A stretch of 64,000 nucleotides of DNA from Kribbella aluminosa (GTDB lineage: Bacteria > Actinomycetota > Actinomycetes > Propionibacteriales > Kribbellaceae): the NCBI RefSeq assembly GCF_017876295.1, contig NZ_JAGINT010000001.1, positions 2,294,001 through 2,358,000 on the forward strand, given 5' to 3'. Shown here piece after piece: positions 16,678 to 25,514 of the stretch (position 1 is the first letter of the stretch; every line of letters begins with the position of its first letter). The position numbers and the translations under genes are program-made. The notes below the pieces were generated by a model, which saw nothing but the letters and a program-made list of their open reading frames with translations, did no database searches and had not been told where the DNA came from.

Positions 16678-16767
16678 CCCAACGCCTGGCCCCACCGCTG
16701 GCCCCCACCGCCCAGCGTGCGACGGCCCCACTCTTGTCCGCTCCGTCTGCGGCGGAGACGGGCCTGG

Positions 16768-17961
16768 CTACAGGTTGTTGGCGCGGGCGTGGAGGTAGCG
16801 CTGCTGGGGGAGGCTGGTTGTTCGGGCGGCGGCCTCTTCGTACGCAGCTCGGGCGGCCGGCTTGTCGCCTGACATTTCCAGGAGATGCGCCCGGACCGCC
16901 GACAACCGGTGGTCCTTGGCGAGGTGGTCGTCGGTCTCGATCGTCGAGAGCAGCTGGAGACCCTCGGCCGGGCCGCGGGCCATCGCGACCGCGACGACGT
17001 GGTTGAGGGCGACCATCGGGTTGTCGGTGAGCTGCAGCAGCACCTCGTACAGCGCGACGATCTGCGGCCAGTCGGTCTTGTCCGCCGACGGGGACTCGTC
17101 GTGAACGGCGGCGATCGCGGCCTGGAGCTGGTACGGCCCGACCGGGCCGTGGGGGAGCGTCGCGGTGATCAGGTCGACGCCCTCGCGGATCAGCTCCGGG
17201 ATCCAGCGTGACCGGTCCTGCTCCGCCATCGGCACGAGCTCGCCGAGCGGGCCGGTGCGTGCCGGACGGCGGGCGTCGGTCAGCAGCAGCAACGCGAGCA
17301 GCCCGGCCACCTCGGCGTCGTCGGGCAACAGCCGGTACAGCATCCGCGCCAGCCGGATCCCCTCGGCGGCCAGCTCGACCCGCTGCAGGCGCGGGCCGGT
17401 CGTACTCGCGTAGCCCTCGTTGAAGATCAGGTACACGACCTGCAGCACCGCGCCCAGCCGCTCCTCGCGGTCGGCCGGCAGCGTGAACCGGGCGCCGCTC
17501 TCCTTCACGCTCGTCTTCGCCCGGGTGATCCGCCGGGTCATCGTTGCCTCGGGCACCAAGAACGCGCGGGCGATCTCGGCCGTCGTCAGGCCGCCGACCG
17601 CCCGGAGCGTCAACGCGATCTGGGAGGCCGGCGACAACGACGGATGGCAGCACAGGAACAGCAGCACCAGCGTGTCGTCGGTGTCGCCCACCGGGTCACC
17701 CTGCGGTGCCCAGCTCGCGACCCGGTCCTCCCGCTGCTGCCGGGCCTGCTCACGCCGGAGCAGATCCGTCAGCCGCCGGGACGCCACCGTGATCAACCAG
17801 CCCCGCGGATTCTCCGGTACGCCGGCACCCGGCCACTGCTGCGCCGCCGCAAGCAACGCCTCCTGCACAGCATCCTCAGCCGTGTCGAAGCGCCCGTACC
17901 GCCGCACCAACGCCCCAAGCACCTGCGGCACCAGCTCCCGCAGCTGATCCTCAACATCCAT
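16768..17961 (-). CDS. ECF42-type RNA polymerase sigma factor with C-terminal extension
   Basis: 397-aa protein. Sigma regions 2 and 4 occupy about residues 1-165 (FDTAEDAVQEALLAAAQQWP; ALTLRAVGGLTTAEIARAFLVPEATMTRRITRAK). The long C-terminal part (FNEGYASTTGP, GLLALLLLTDARRPAR, HDESPSADKTDWPQIVALYEVL) is the helical, TPR-like extension typical of ECF42. These factors have no classical anti-sigma; the extension and a YCII/DGPF protein replace it. The partner gene ends 6 nt upstream on the same strand. A second such module lies at 59139-60999. Signal and regulon unknown. Confidence 0.92.
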   Translation of the reverse strand: MDVEDQLRELVPQVLGALVRRYGRFDTAEDAVQEALLAAAQQWPGAGVPENPRGWLITVASRRLTDLLRREQARQQREDRVASWAPQGDPVGDTDDTLVLLFLCCHPSLSPASQIALTLRAVGGLTTAEIARAFLVPEATMTRRITRAKTSVKESGARFTLPADREERLGAVLQVVYLIFNEGYASTTGPRLQRVELAAEGIRLARMLYRLLPDDAEVAGLLALLLLTDARRPARTGPLGELVPMAEQDRSRWIPELIREGVDLITATLPHGPVGPYQLQAAIAAVHDESPSADKTDWPQIVALYEVLLQLTDNPMVALNHVVAVAMARGPAEGLQLLSTIETDDHLAKDHRLSAVRAHLLEMSGDKPAARAAYEEAAARTTSLPQQRYLHARANNL

Positions 17962-17967
17962 CCGAGA

Positions 17968-18384
17968 TCACTCGACCAGTTCTTCGCGGCCCTCGACGAT
18001 CGGGCGGATGTCGGCGTATGCCGTGGCTCGGGCGGACTCCGGTGCGGGTGTGTCGGCCAGTCGGGAGGCGATCTCGGTCGCTCGGTCGAACGACTCGCAC
18101 TCGACGATCCAGTAGCCGGCGAGCACCTCCTGGGTCTCGGCGTACGGACCGTCGGTGACCACCGGCTGCCCGTCCTTCGACCCCAGCCGTCGAGTCAGCA
18201 CCGGCGCCGCGAGCCCGCGCGTCTCCACCAGCTCACCCGAGGCGGCCAGCTCGCTGTTGAACTTCTCCATGAAGTCCCCCATCGCCGCGAAATCCGCCGC
18301 CTCCCAGGCCGGCTTACCGGTCGCCTTCCCTGCCATCCCGTCGTAGTCCTGCTGCGACGCATACGTCAGGATCATGTACTTCAT
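17968..18384 (-). CDS. YCII-related (DGPF) protein, partner of the ECF42 sigma factor
   Basis: 138-aa ferredoxin-like fold protein. MKYMILTYASQQDYDGM starts the first strand and the signature DGPYAETQEVLAGYWIVECES contains the DGPF-type motif. The start is ATG 18384 with GGGAGAAG just upstream; a longer in-frame start at 18429 lacks support. DGPF proteins are encoded next to ECF42 sigma genes, where they are thought to take part in signalling or defence against a toxic small molecule; the biochemical role is not settled. Only 6 nt separate it from the sigma gene, so they are co-translated. Confidence 0.9.
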   Translation of the reverse strand: MKYMILTYASQQDYDGMAGKATGKPAWEAADFAAMGDFMEKFNSELAASGELVETRGLAAPVLTRRLGSKDGQPVVTDGPYAETQEVLAGYWIVECESFDRATEIASRLADTPAPESARATAYADIRPIVEGREELVE

Positions 18385-18516
18385 CAGCTTCTCCCGTCCG
18401 TCCGAGCACCCTCCAGCGGGCACTTCCACCCGAGACGTCGCCGCTGCCGGCCCGAACCGGACAAAGACTTGCAGAAGACAGCGAGCAGTGAAACCTGCGG
18501 AGCTCCAGGCAATGAG

Positions 18517-18553
18517 GAAGAAGTCTTCGCGAAGAACTCTTCTGGGTTAGGCT
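18517..18553 (+). promoter_or_regulatory. ArsR-type operator and -10 box
   Basis: TCTTCGCGAAGA (18524-18535) is a perfect 12-bp palindrome, overlapped on its left by GAAGA-AG-TCTTC (18517-18528). TAGGCT (18548-18553) follows and the ATG of the regulator is 6 nt beyond. The dyads cover the expected -35/spacer region, consistent with autorepression of the ArsR-MFS operon. Confidence 0.6.
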
Positions 18554-18559
18554 GGGACC

Positions 18560-19135
18560 ATGAGCGACCAGACGCCGTCGGGCGACATCACCTTGGATGC
18601 AGCCACCCTGCGGGTGCTGGCTCATCCGATGCGGCTGACCTTGCTGGAGCACCTGCGGCAGCGCGGCCCTGCGACGGCGCGGCAGCTTGCGGCCCATTAC
18701 GAGATCGACTCGGGTGCAGCGAGCTACCACCTGCGGCGGTTGGCAGAAGGAGGTCTGATCGAGGAGGATCTCGAGCGCGGTACTCGGCGCGACCGCTGGT
18801 GGCGGGCTCGACATCGCTCGTCCGTGCACCAGCCCGCGGACAGCGATCCCGACGAGCGACAGGACAGCCGGGCGTACCTGCATGCGGTGGTGCTCGCGTA
18901 CAGCGAGCAGCTGCGACGGCTCGCCTACACAGCGCCGCTACTGCCGGACGAGTGGTACGAGGCATCCATGTTCAGCAACTACACGCTGCGTTTGACGCCG
19001 GCAGAGCTCAACGACGCGAAGTCCGAGCTGGCCGCGGTGGTCAAGAAGTACCGGGACCGCGACAACGGCGCGGGCGTGCCGGTAGCCCTCCAGTTGCACG
19101 CGTTTCCACTGTTGGAGCCGGACGACGATGCTTAG
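18560..19135 (+). CDS. ArsR family winged-helix regulator
   Basis: 191-aa protein. The winged helix occupies about residues 10-75: LRVLAHPMRLTLLEHLRQRGPATARQLAAHYEIDSGAASYHLRRLAEGGLI. The C-terminal ~115 residues form a helical domain seen in ArsR/PadR-like drug-responsive repressors; there is no Cys cluster, so it is not a metal sensor. ATG 18560 lies 6 nt after the -10 box. The following MFS gene starts 8 bp before this stop, so both are made together. It probably senses the compound exported by that MFS. Confidence 0.88.
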   Translation: MSDQTPSGDITLDAATLRVLAHPMRLTLLEHLRQRGPATARQLAAHYEIDSGAASYHLRRLAEGGLIEEDLERGTRRDRWWRARHRSSVHQPADSDPDERQDSRAYLHAVVLAYSEQLRRLAYTAPLLPDEWYEASMFSNYTLRLTPAELNDAKSELAAVVKKYRDRDNGAGVPVALQLHAFPLLEPDDDA

Positions 19136-20342
19136 CGGCGCAATGCCCGGCGTCGCCTACCGGGACGGCAATGTCCTGCGCTGGATGGCGGCCTACACCG
19201 CATCGGTCACCGGCGACGTCGCCTTCTTTCTCACCCTGTCCTGGGCGGCGACCCGGACGGCCGGGGCCGCTCAGGTCGGCGCGGTGCTCGCCGTCGGAGC
19301 CGTTCCCCGGGCTGTGCTGATGCTGGTCGGCGGAGTGATCGCCGACCGGTACGGACCGCGCCGGGTAGTGATCGGCAGCGATCTGGCTCGCTGTCTGATC
19401 GTGTTCTGCGCTGGCGCGCTGATGATGTTCGGAACTGCCGGGCTGCCGATGCTGTTCGCCGTCGCGCTGGTCTTCGGCGTGATCGACGCGCTGTTCATGC
19501 CTGCGGCCGGGGCACTGGCCGGCCGGCTCACCGATCCGGACCGACTCGGCCAGGTTCAAGGGCTCCGGATGCTCGCGGTCCGTCTCGGCAACGCGGCTGG
19601 TCCCATGATCGCTGCGATCGCATTGACCGCCGCAGGAGTCGCCGGCGGGTTCGGTCTGGCCGGCCTGCTGTTCAGCGTGTCCGTCGGTCTTCTGCTTGCG
19701 GTCCGCCTGAACCGGACACGGCCCGGCGTGCGGTCGACAGGCTCACTGTTCGCCGACCTCAAGGACGGGCTGCAGCACCTACGGCGAAACCGGCAACTGG
19801 CCCGGCTGGTTGTGGTGGTCGGGCTGGGCGACCTGTGTTTCAGCGGTCCGGTCGGCGTCGGTCTCGTCCTGCTGACCGCCGAACGCGACTGGGGCGCGGC
19901 CGTTCTCGGGTGGACGCTCAGCGCGTTCAGCGTTGGAGGTGCGGTCGCTGGGATTCTGCTCACAGCTCTGACTCGCGTCCCGCGGGCAGGCGTCGTACTC
20001 GCGTGTTTCTTGCTGGCGACCGCCGTTCTGGTCGGCGCGCTGGGGCAGGTGACTACAGCCGGCCTGCTGATCGCCGGTTCGGCTGTACTCGGAATGATCA
20101 GCGGCGCCGCGTCGGCGCTCGGCAACGCCCTGCTCCAACGCAAGACCGATCCTCGTTACCTCGGCAGAGTCAGTTCGGTGACGTCCCTCTCCACCGTTGG
20201 CCTCAGTCCACTCCTGTACCCGGTGACCGGCGTGGTTACGGCTGTCTGGGGACCAGGCGTCTTCTTCGCCGGGTGCGCGCTGATCTGCTTGCTCGCGACG
20301 GCAATCGCCGTGACCAGATCCGTGCGCAGCTCCGAGCTCTAG
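19128..20342 (+). CDS. MFS efflux transporter (EntS/macrolide-type)
   Basis: 404-aa membrane protein with about 12 helices. The motif-A loop reads GGVIADRYGPRRVVIGSD; LGNAAGPMIAAIALTAAGV and ALGNALLQRKTDPRYLGRVSSV are typical of EntS-like and macrolide-efflux MFS proteins. The start is ATG 19128, overlapping the ArsR gene by 8 bp. The regulator-exporter arrangement points to efflux of a toxic organic compound. The next gene is convergent and ends 16 bp away. Confidence 0.88.
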   Translation: MLSGAMPGVAYRDGNVLRWMAAYTASVTGDVAFFLTLSWAATRTAGAAQVGAVLAVGAVPRAVLMLVGGVIADRYGPRRVVIGSDLARCLIVFCAGALMMFGTAGLPMLFAVALVFGVIDALFMPAAGALAGRLTDPDRLGQVQGLRMLAVRLGNAAGPMIAAIALTAAGVAGGFGLAGLLFSVSVGLLLAVRLNRTRPGVRSTGSLFADLKDGLQHLRRNRQLARLVVVVGLGDLCFSGPVGVGLVLLTAERDWGAAVLGWTLSAFSVGGAVAGILLTALTRVPRAGVVLACFLLATAVLVGALGQVTTAGLLIAGSAVLGMISGAASALGNALLQRKTDPRYLGRVSSVTSLSTVGLSPLLYPVTGVVTAVWGPGVFFAGCALICLLATAIAVTRSVRSSEL

Positions 20343-20357
20343 CACCGACGCCCGAGT

Positions 20358-20813
20358 TCAGATGCAGGGGGTGACGAGTTTGTCGTGTTTCTGGACAGCG
20401 TCGGAGACGTCGGTGAGGGCGTTGGCTTCGGGGGAGTACTTGTTCGGGACTGCGACCTCGAAGTACAGGGTGCGGCCGATGGTGGTGAAGACGTAGCCGT
20501 TCTGGACCTGCTTGGCGAACCAGCCGACGCCGTTGACCTCGAAGCACTGGGACTGGGCCTCGGCCAGGCCCGCGGGTGCGGCGACGCCGCAGGTCATCTC
20601 GATCGGCGGGTCGCCGTACGCGGCGGTGAGCGGGCTCTCCGGGCTCGTCTTACGCCGCTTCGCGTCGAGCACCTTCTCCGGCAGCGCCTTGACCAGATCA
20701 CCGCAGGCGGCAGCAACCTCAGGCGCCGGGGAGGGCACGGGTACAGGCGCCGCCCCGGGACTGCACCCGGCGAGCACGATCACGCCGAGCGCGGCCAGCA
20801 GGATCTTGGGCAT
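20358..20813 (-). CDS. DUF3515 family lipoprotein
   Basis: 151-aa secreted lipoprotein: a hydrophobic leader ending in the lipobox LAGC with C17 as the lipidated residue, then a Pro/Ala linker and a small domain containing four further cysteines (AACGDL, EMTCGV, SQCFEV, terminal TPCI), probably two disulfides. DUF3515 proteins are restricted to actinobacteria and are usually encoded beside ddl and thiL, as here after allowing for the inserted genes. Function is unknown; an envelope location fits the leader. The start is ATG 20813. Confidence 0.85.
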   Translation of the reverse strand: MPKILLAALGVIVLAGCSPGAAPVPVPSPAPEVAAACGDLVKALPEKVLDAKRRKTSPESPLTAAYGDPPIEMTCGVAAPAGLAEAQSQCFEVNGVGWFAKQVQNGYVFTTIGRTLYFEVAVPNKYSPEANALTDVSDAVQKHDKLVTPCI

Positions 20814-20845
20814 GCCGAAATCAGGACGGTCCCCGGGCCGGACGA

Positions 20846-21082
20846 TCAGATGTGGACGACGGGGCAGGTCAGGGTGCGGGTGATGCCGGGGACGTTCTGG
20901 ACCCGGGCAACCACCAGTTTGCCCAGTTCGTCGACGTTGCGAGCTTCCGCGCGGACGATCACGTCGTACGGACCGGTGACGTCCTCGGCCAGGGTGACGC
21001 CCTGGACCTCGGCGATCTGTGCCGCCACGTCGGCCGCCCGGCCGACCTCGGTCTGGATCAGGATGTAGGCCTGGACCACCAC
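20846..21082 (-). CDS. Stand-alone Lrp/AsnC ligand-binding (RAM) domain protein
   Basis: 78-aa protein that is all RAM domain: MVVQAYILIQTEVGRAADVAAQIAEVQGV is the first beta-alpha-beta unit, and GPYDVIVRAEARNVDELGKLVV the second. The N-terminal helix-turn-helix of Lrp/AsnC proteins is absent, and the upstream sequence shows no frame for one, so this is a genuine single-domain protein and not a truncation. Such proteins form oligomers that bind amino acids. A gene of this kind accompanies thiL in many actinobacteria. It diverges from thiL across 124 bp. Confidence 0.88.
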   Translation of the reverse strand: MVVQAYILIQTEVGRAADVAAQIAEVQGVTLAEDVTGPYDVIVRAEARNVDELGKLVVARVQNVPGITRTLTCPVVHI

Positions 21083-21206
21083 GTCGTTCTCCGCTCAGTC
21101 GTCCTCAGCTGGCTCCGGCCACAGTACTGCGGGGTGGCCAGGCGTACTCGTTGCCACGTCACGGTACCGCCTAGACTCCGGCTAGCGATATGGGAGGTCT
21201 GTTGAC

Positions 21207-22169
21207 GTGACAGAGACGTTGGGGAGCACGGGTGAGTTCGGCCTGATCGCGGCCGTCACCAAGGGGCTGTCCCAGAGTGAGGACGTCCTGGTAGGTCCCG
21301 GCGACGACGCGGCCGTGCTGGCGGTGCCGGACGGCCGGATGGTGATCACCACCGACCTGCTGGTGGAGGGCCGGCACTTCCGCCGGGACTGGTCGTCGGC
21401 GTACGACGTGGGCCGCAAGGCCGCCGCGCAGAACCTGGCCGACGTGGTCGCGATGGGCGCCCGGCCGACCGCGCTCGTGGTCGGATTCGGCGGCCCGGCC
21501 GACCTGCCGACCGCCTGGGCGCTGGAGCTGAACCAGGGCCTCGTGGACGAGTGCGAGCTGGTCGGCGCGAGCATCATCGGCGGTGACACGGTGCAGTCCG
21601 ACAAGATCGTCGTGTCGGTCACAGCGTTCGGCTCGCTGGACGGCCGCGCACCGGTCCTGCGCTCCGGCGCTCGCCCGGGCGACGAGGTCGCGTACGTCGG
21701 CCGGCTCGGCTGGGCGGAGGCGGGCTGGGCCGTGCTGGCCCGCGGGTTCCGCTCGCCGCGGGCCGTCGTCGAGGCGCACCGGCGCCCGCAACCGCCGTAC
21801 GACGACGGTCCGCGAGCGGCGATCGGCGGGGCGTCGTCGATGTGCGACGTGAGCGACGGGCTGCTGTCCGACCTCGGCCACATCGCGACGGCGAGCCAGG
21901 TGATCATCGACATCCACACGAAGGCGCTGACCGTGCCGGAGCCGCTGCAGGCGGTGGCCGCAGCGACCGGCGTGGACGCGCTCAAGTTCGTCCTGACCGG
22001 CGGCGAGGACCACGCCCTGGTCGGTACGTTCGAGCCGGCCGACGTACCGGAGGGCTGGACCGTCATCGGCTCGGTTGCCGAGGGCAACGAGGAACACCCG
22101 CCCGGGACCGTGACCGTGGACGGTTCGCCGTATGCTGCGGAGACCGGTCACGCACATTTCAGGAGTTGA
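21207..22169 (+). CDS. thiL: Thiamine-monophosphate kinase
   Basis: 320-aa enzyme that phosphorylates thiamine monophosphate to thiamine diphosphate. Motifs: [27 protein letters not shown] near the N-terminus, [54 protein letters not shown] and [13 protein letters not shown]. Full family length. Start GTG 21207 with GGGAGG at 21192-21197, nine bases upstream. TAGACT (21172-21177) is a possible -10 box. thiD follows after 2 bp, forming a short thiamine operon. No TPP riboswitch is visible ahead of it. Confidence 0.96.
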   Translation: MTETLGSTGEFGLIAAVTKGLSQSEDVLVGPGDDAAVLAVPDGRMVITTDLLVEGRHFRRDWSSAYDVGRKAAAQNLADVVAMGARPTALVVGFGGPADLPTAWALELNQGLVDECELVGASIIGGDTVQSDKIVVSVTAFGSLDGRAPVLRSGARPGDEVAYVGRLGWAEAGWAVLARGFRSPRAVVEAHRRPQPPYDDGPRAAIGGASSMCDVSDGLLSDLGHIATASQVIIDIHTKALTVPEPLQAVAAATGVDALKFVLTGGEDHALVGTFEPADVPEGWTVIGSVAEGNEEHPPGTVTVDGSPYAAETGHAHFRS

Positions 22170-22171
22170 GC

Positions 22172-22978
22172 ATGCGCCCGCCAAGAGTGTTGACGATCGC
22201 GGGTTCGGACTCCGGCGGCGGCGCCGGGATCCAGGCGGACCTGAAGGCGATGCTGGCCAACGGCGTGCACGGCATGAGCGTGCTGACCGCGATCACCGCA
22301 CAGAACAGCCTCGGCGTCCAGGGCGCCTGGGAGCTGCCCGAGGAACAGGTCCGCGCACAGTTCCGCAGTGTGGTCGACGACATCGGCGTGGATGCGGTGA
22401 AGACCGGCATGCTGGCGTCTGAGTCGATGGTCCGCGTGGTGGCCTCGCTGTTGCGCACCCTGCCCGACGGCGTACCGGTGGTGGTCGACCCGGTCTCGGT
22501 GTCCAAGCACGGTGATGCGCTGCTCGCGGCGGACGCGATGGACGCCGTACGGTCGGAGATCGTCCCGCTGGCCACTGTGCTGACGCCCAACCTCACGGAG
22601 CTCGGTCCGGTGTCCGGTGTCGAGCTGGAGACTGTGGAGGACCGGGACCGCGCTGCGAAGGCGCTATTGGACGCGGGCGCGACCTGGGTGCTCGTGAAGG
22701 GCGGCCACGACGTCGGTACGGCGGCTGTCGACATACTGCACGGCTCTGGGGTACGCCGTGCGTACAGTGCTCCCCGCGCCGACAACCGGCACACGCACGG
22801 GACCGGTTGCACGCTGGCGAGCACCATCGCGTCGTACCTTGCACGTGGGCACGACGTACCGGACTCGGTCGGCGCTGCGAAGGAGTACGTGACCGGTGCG
22901 ATCGCGGCCGGGTTCGCCCTGGGCGACGGGATCGGCCCGGTCGACCACGCATGGAGATTCAGAGGGAGTGGCATTTGA
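22172..22978 (+). CDS. thiD: Hydroxymethylpyrimidine kinase / phosphomethylpyrimidine kinase
   Basis: 268-aa ribokinase-fold enzyme that phosphorylates HMP and HMP-P in thiamine biosynthesis or salvage. [16 protein letters not shown] and [13 protein letters not shown] form the pyrimidine site, [13 protein letters not shown] and LTPNLTEL are central, and [20 protein letters not shown] carries the anion hole and catalytic region. Start ATG 22172 with AGGAG at 22161-22165. The stop is overlapped by the TTG start of the DinB-like gene (TTTGA), so three genes are translationally linked. Confidence 0.95.
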   Translation: MRPPRVLTIAGSDSGGGAGIQADLKAMLANGVHGMSVLTAITAQNSLGVQGAWELPEEQVRAQFRSVVDDIGVDAVKTGMLASESMVRVVASLLRTLPDGVPVVVDPVSVSKHGDALLAADAMDAVRSEIVPLATVLTPNLTELGPVSGVELETVEDRDRAAKALLDAGATWVLVKGGHDVGTAAVDILHGSGVRRAYSAPRADNRHTHGTGCTLASTIASYLARGHDVPDSVGAAKEYVTGAIAAGFALGDGIGPVDHAWRFRGSGI

Positions 22979-23691
22979 GTAAGCAGCGGCCCCCGGTCGA
23001 CGGGTACTGCGAGCAGTGCGGTTTCAACTACGACACGGGTGACCTGCAGGGCACCGTGACGCTGCTGATCCGGCAGGCCGCGGACTGTGCGATGGCGCTG
23101 ACCAAGGCGGCCGCCGGCCCGGACGTGAAGGTGGTGCGGCTGCGGCCTGAGCCGGAGGTGTGGTCGGCGATCGAGTACGCGTGCCATGTGCGCGACGTGC
23201 TCGAGGTGCAGCGGCTGCGGATCGCGCAGTGCCTGGCGGAGGACCGGCCGGTGTACGCGCCGATGGACCGGACCGGGCGGGTGAAGCAGCAGAAGTACGA
23301 GGACCAGGATCCGATGGAGGTCGCGGCGGCGCTGATGCGGTTCGCGCGCGAGTTCGGAGCGGCTGCGCGGGTGCTGCAGCCGCAGGAGCTGGGGAAGCTC
23401 GGGCTGTACAACTACCCGGTCCGGGCGCCGCGGACGCTCGGCTGGATCATCCGGCACACCGCCCACGAGATCCAGCACCACCGGCACGACATCACCGAGA
23501 TCCTGGCGAAAGTGGAGCCCCCGATCATCCCCAAGCCCCGCGTCGAACAGGTCGAACAGGTCGACGAGGCCGCGGAAGGCGCGGTGGCCGCGGAGGCGGC
23601 GGAGGGCACGGAGGCGGCGGAGGGCGCGGAGGGCGCCGAGGGCGCGGTGGTCGTGGACGGTGATGAGGTCGTGGGAGAGGTTGCCGACTAG
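22975..23691 (+). CDS. DinB-like protein with acidic low-complexity tail
   Basis: 238-aa protein. The four-helix DinB/DUF664 body spans about residues 20-180, with metal-binding His in [11 protein letters not shown] and in [23 protein letters not shown] pair near residue 10 could add a metal site. DinB-like proteins often are thiol-dependent S-transferases, but the reaction here is unknown. The last ~45 residues are Ala/Glu/Gly repeats encoded by imperfect GCGGAGGGC units. The start is TTG 22975 with AGAGGGAG upstream, overlapping the thiD stop. The 3' end overlaps the convergent ROK gene by 4 bp. Confidence 0.82.
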   Translation: MSKQRPPVDGYCEQCGFNYDTGDLQGTVTLLIRQAADCAMALTKAAAGPDVKVVRLRPEPEVWSAIEYACHVRDVLEVQRLRIAQCLAEDRPVYAPMDRTGRVKQQKYEDQDPMEVAAALMRFAREFGAAARVLQPQELGKLGLYNYPVRAPRTLGWIIRHTAHEIQHHRHDITEILAKVEPPIIPKPRVEQVEQVDEAAEGAVAAEAAEGTEAAEGAEGAEGAVVVDGDEVVGEVAD

Positions 23692-24845
23692 CGCTGGGCG
23701 ACCCAGGCGGCGATCGCCGGTTCGCTCGTGAGCTGGTCGAGCGCCAGAGCGGCCGCGCCACGCAACGGTCCGTCCGGCTGGTGAGTGGCCGCGAGCACCG
23801 GCGGTGGAGCCCCACGGTGGAAGGCCATCAGACCGCCCAGGTACGCGTCAGCAAACGTCTCCGGCGCCGCTGCACGCAAAGGGATCGCCAGCCCGCCAAT
23901 GGTGACCACGTCCGGGTCATGCGCATTGACGAGCCCTGCGATCCCGTAGCCCAGCGCGGTCACGACCTTGGCAACTGCTGAACGCGCAGCCCGATCAGTG
24001 CGTCGCAGTACCTCCTCCGTGAACGCCACAGGATCGTCCGGCCTCGGCTGCTTCAAGTGGTGCGCCAGCGCGCGCCCGTCGATCTCCAGGTCCCAGCAGC
24101 CACGAGCGCCGCACGGGCAGGTACGGGCGCGGTCCCCGAAGGGCATGTGCCCGTACTCACCGCCCGCGCCCGACGCCCCCTGAGCCGGTACGCCGTCGAT
24201 CAGCAACGTCCCGCCGATACCCACCTCGATGATGAGGTGCACCGCCGTACCAGCTCCCGCGGCTGCACCGGTGCGAGCCTCGGCCACACCGCTCAGGGTC
24301 GCGTCGTTGCCGGCGAGCAGCGGTACGTCGACGTTGGCCGTGACCTGTCCGAGGTCCAGCTCGACCCACTCGAGCGTGGGCGCCTGCATGAGGTGGTTGT
24401 CGCGGACAGTGCCCGGTACTGCGAGGCTCACCAGCTGCAGGCGGTCGCCGTACCGCTCCCGTGTCTGCTCTACCGCGTGGCGCAGGTTCTTGAGCACTAC
24501 CTGTGCGCGACGGCTCCGGTGGCGGTGGTACTGCGGGTCCTGCAGTGAGCCGTCCAGCGCTACGACCGCACTGCGCCAGCTGCTCTGCCGTAGATCGAGT
24601 GCCAGCACCACAGGGCCCTCCGGATGTGCCTGCAGCACAGTTGTCGGGCGGCCGCGCCCCTGGCTGGGAGCGGGGGCCTCGGTCAGCAGCTGTACGTCGC
24701 GTAGCCGGGCGGTCACCTCCGTGGCCGAGCCCGTGCTCAGCCGGAGCGTCCGCGCGACCGCGGCGCGGGTGATCCCTGGCTGTCGGGCGACCTGGCTGAG
24801 GACGTCCGCGGCCGTCTGCCATTGTCCCCGGCGTACTGGAGTCAT
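23688..24845 (-). CDS. ROK family transcriptional regulator
   Basis: 385-aa protein. An N-terminal winged helix (ITRAAVARTLRLSTGSATEVTARL, about residues 24-48) is followed by an actin-like sugar-kinase fold: a phosphate-1-like LALDLRQSSWRSAVV, EVGIGGTLLIDG, GGEYGHMPF and the ROK zinc motif CPCGARGCWD. This layout is that of NagC/XylR-type sugar-responsive repressors. It starts at ATG 24845 and diverges from a HAD phosphatase-MFS operon over 48 bp, which it likely controls. The effector sugar is not predictable. Confidence 0.9.
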   Translation of the reverse strand: MTPVRRGQWQTAADVLSQVARQPGITRAAVARTLRLSTGSATEVTARLRDVQLLTEAPAPSQGRGRPTTVLQAHPEGPVVLALDLRQSSWRSAVVALDGSLQDPQYHRHRSRRAQVVLKNLRHAVEQTRERYGDRLQLVSLAVPGTVRDNHLMQAPTLEWVELDLGQVTANVDVPLLAGNDATLSGVAEARTGAAAGAGTAVHLIIEVGIGGTLLIDGVPAQGASGAGGEYGHMPFGDRARTCPCGARGCWDLEIDGRALAHHLKQPRPDDPVAFTEEVLRRTDRAARSAVAKVVTALGYGIAGLVNAHDPDVVTIGGLAIPLRAAAPETFADAYLGGLMAFHRGAPPPVLAATHQPDGPLRGAAALALDQLTSEPAIAAWVAQR

Positions 24846-24893
24846 CGCGGCCTTTCCGTTTATGCTCGGAGGACGAGTTTAATGGGAGGGTTG

Positions 24894-25514
24894 ATGGAGA
24901 TCCGGGACATCCGCGCCGTGCTGTTCGACATGGACGGCACATTGGTGGATTCGGACGCGGTCGTGGACCGGAGCTGGCGCCGCTGGGCGGTCGAGTGCGG
25001 GCTGGACCCGGCCGCGGTGCTCGCGGTCGCGCACGGGAACCCGGCGGCCGCGACGATCGCGCAGTTCCTGCCGGACGCGTCGCCCGCCGAGCTGGCCGCG
25101 GCCGGGGTGCGGGTGCTCGACCTGGAGGTCAACGACGTCGAGGGCGTCGAGGCGAAGCCGGGGGCGCTGCAGCTGATCGGCACGCTCGACCGGCTGGGGG
25201 TGCCGTGGGCGGTCTACACCAGTGCTCCGGCGCAGCTGGCGAAGCTACGGCTGACCGTGTCCGCGATCGCGCCGTCGGTGCTGGTCACGGTCGACGACGT
25301 CAGCCGCGGTAAGCCGGATCCGGAGGGGTACCTGCGGGCGGCGGAGCTGCTCGGCGTACCGGTGACGGAGTGCCTGGTGGTCGAGGACACCGTGGTCGGG
25401 CTGACGGCCGGGCGGGCGTCCGGGGCGTTGACGGCCGGGCTGAAGGGGGTGCCGGCGGACATCGAGCTCCCGGACCTGCATCGGCTCGACGCGCTGTTCC
25501 AAGGTCTGGAATGA
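24894..25514 (+). CDS. HAD family phosphatase (beta-phosphoglucomutase-like)
   Basis: 206-aa HAD hydrolase with motif I FDMDGTLVDSD, motif II in VYTSAPAQL, motif III Lys in GKPDPEGYL and motif IV VVEDTVVGLTAG. The helical C1 cap between motifs I and II places it with sugar-phosphate phosphatases and beta-phosphoglucomutases. Start ATG 24894 with GGGAGGG at 24884-24890; TTTAAT (24878-24883) may be the -10 box. The next MFS gene overlaps its stop as ATGA. With the divergent ROK regulator this suggests sugar-phosphate removal and export or uptake. Confidence 0.9.
   Translation: MEIRDIRAVLFDMDGTLVDSDAVVDRSWRRWAVECGLDPAAVLAVAHGNPAAATIAQFLPDASPAELAAAGVRVLDLEVNDVEGVEAKPGALQLIGTLDRLGVPWAVYTSAPAQLAKLRLTVSAIAPSVLVTVDDVSRGKPDPEGYLRAAELLGVPVTECLVVEDTVVGLTAGRASGALTAGLKGVPADIELPDLHRLDALFQGLE

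Noticed and set aside
14029..16731. A 900-codon minus-strand open frame
   Set aside because: It is the shadow of ddl and the carboxylesterase, both of which have full catalytic motifs; the antisense protein is compositionally aberrant.
21083..21206. TPP riboswitch before thiL
   Set aside because: No CUGAGA-type thi-box core is visible in the 124-bp gap.
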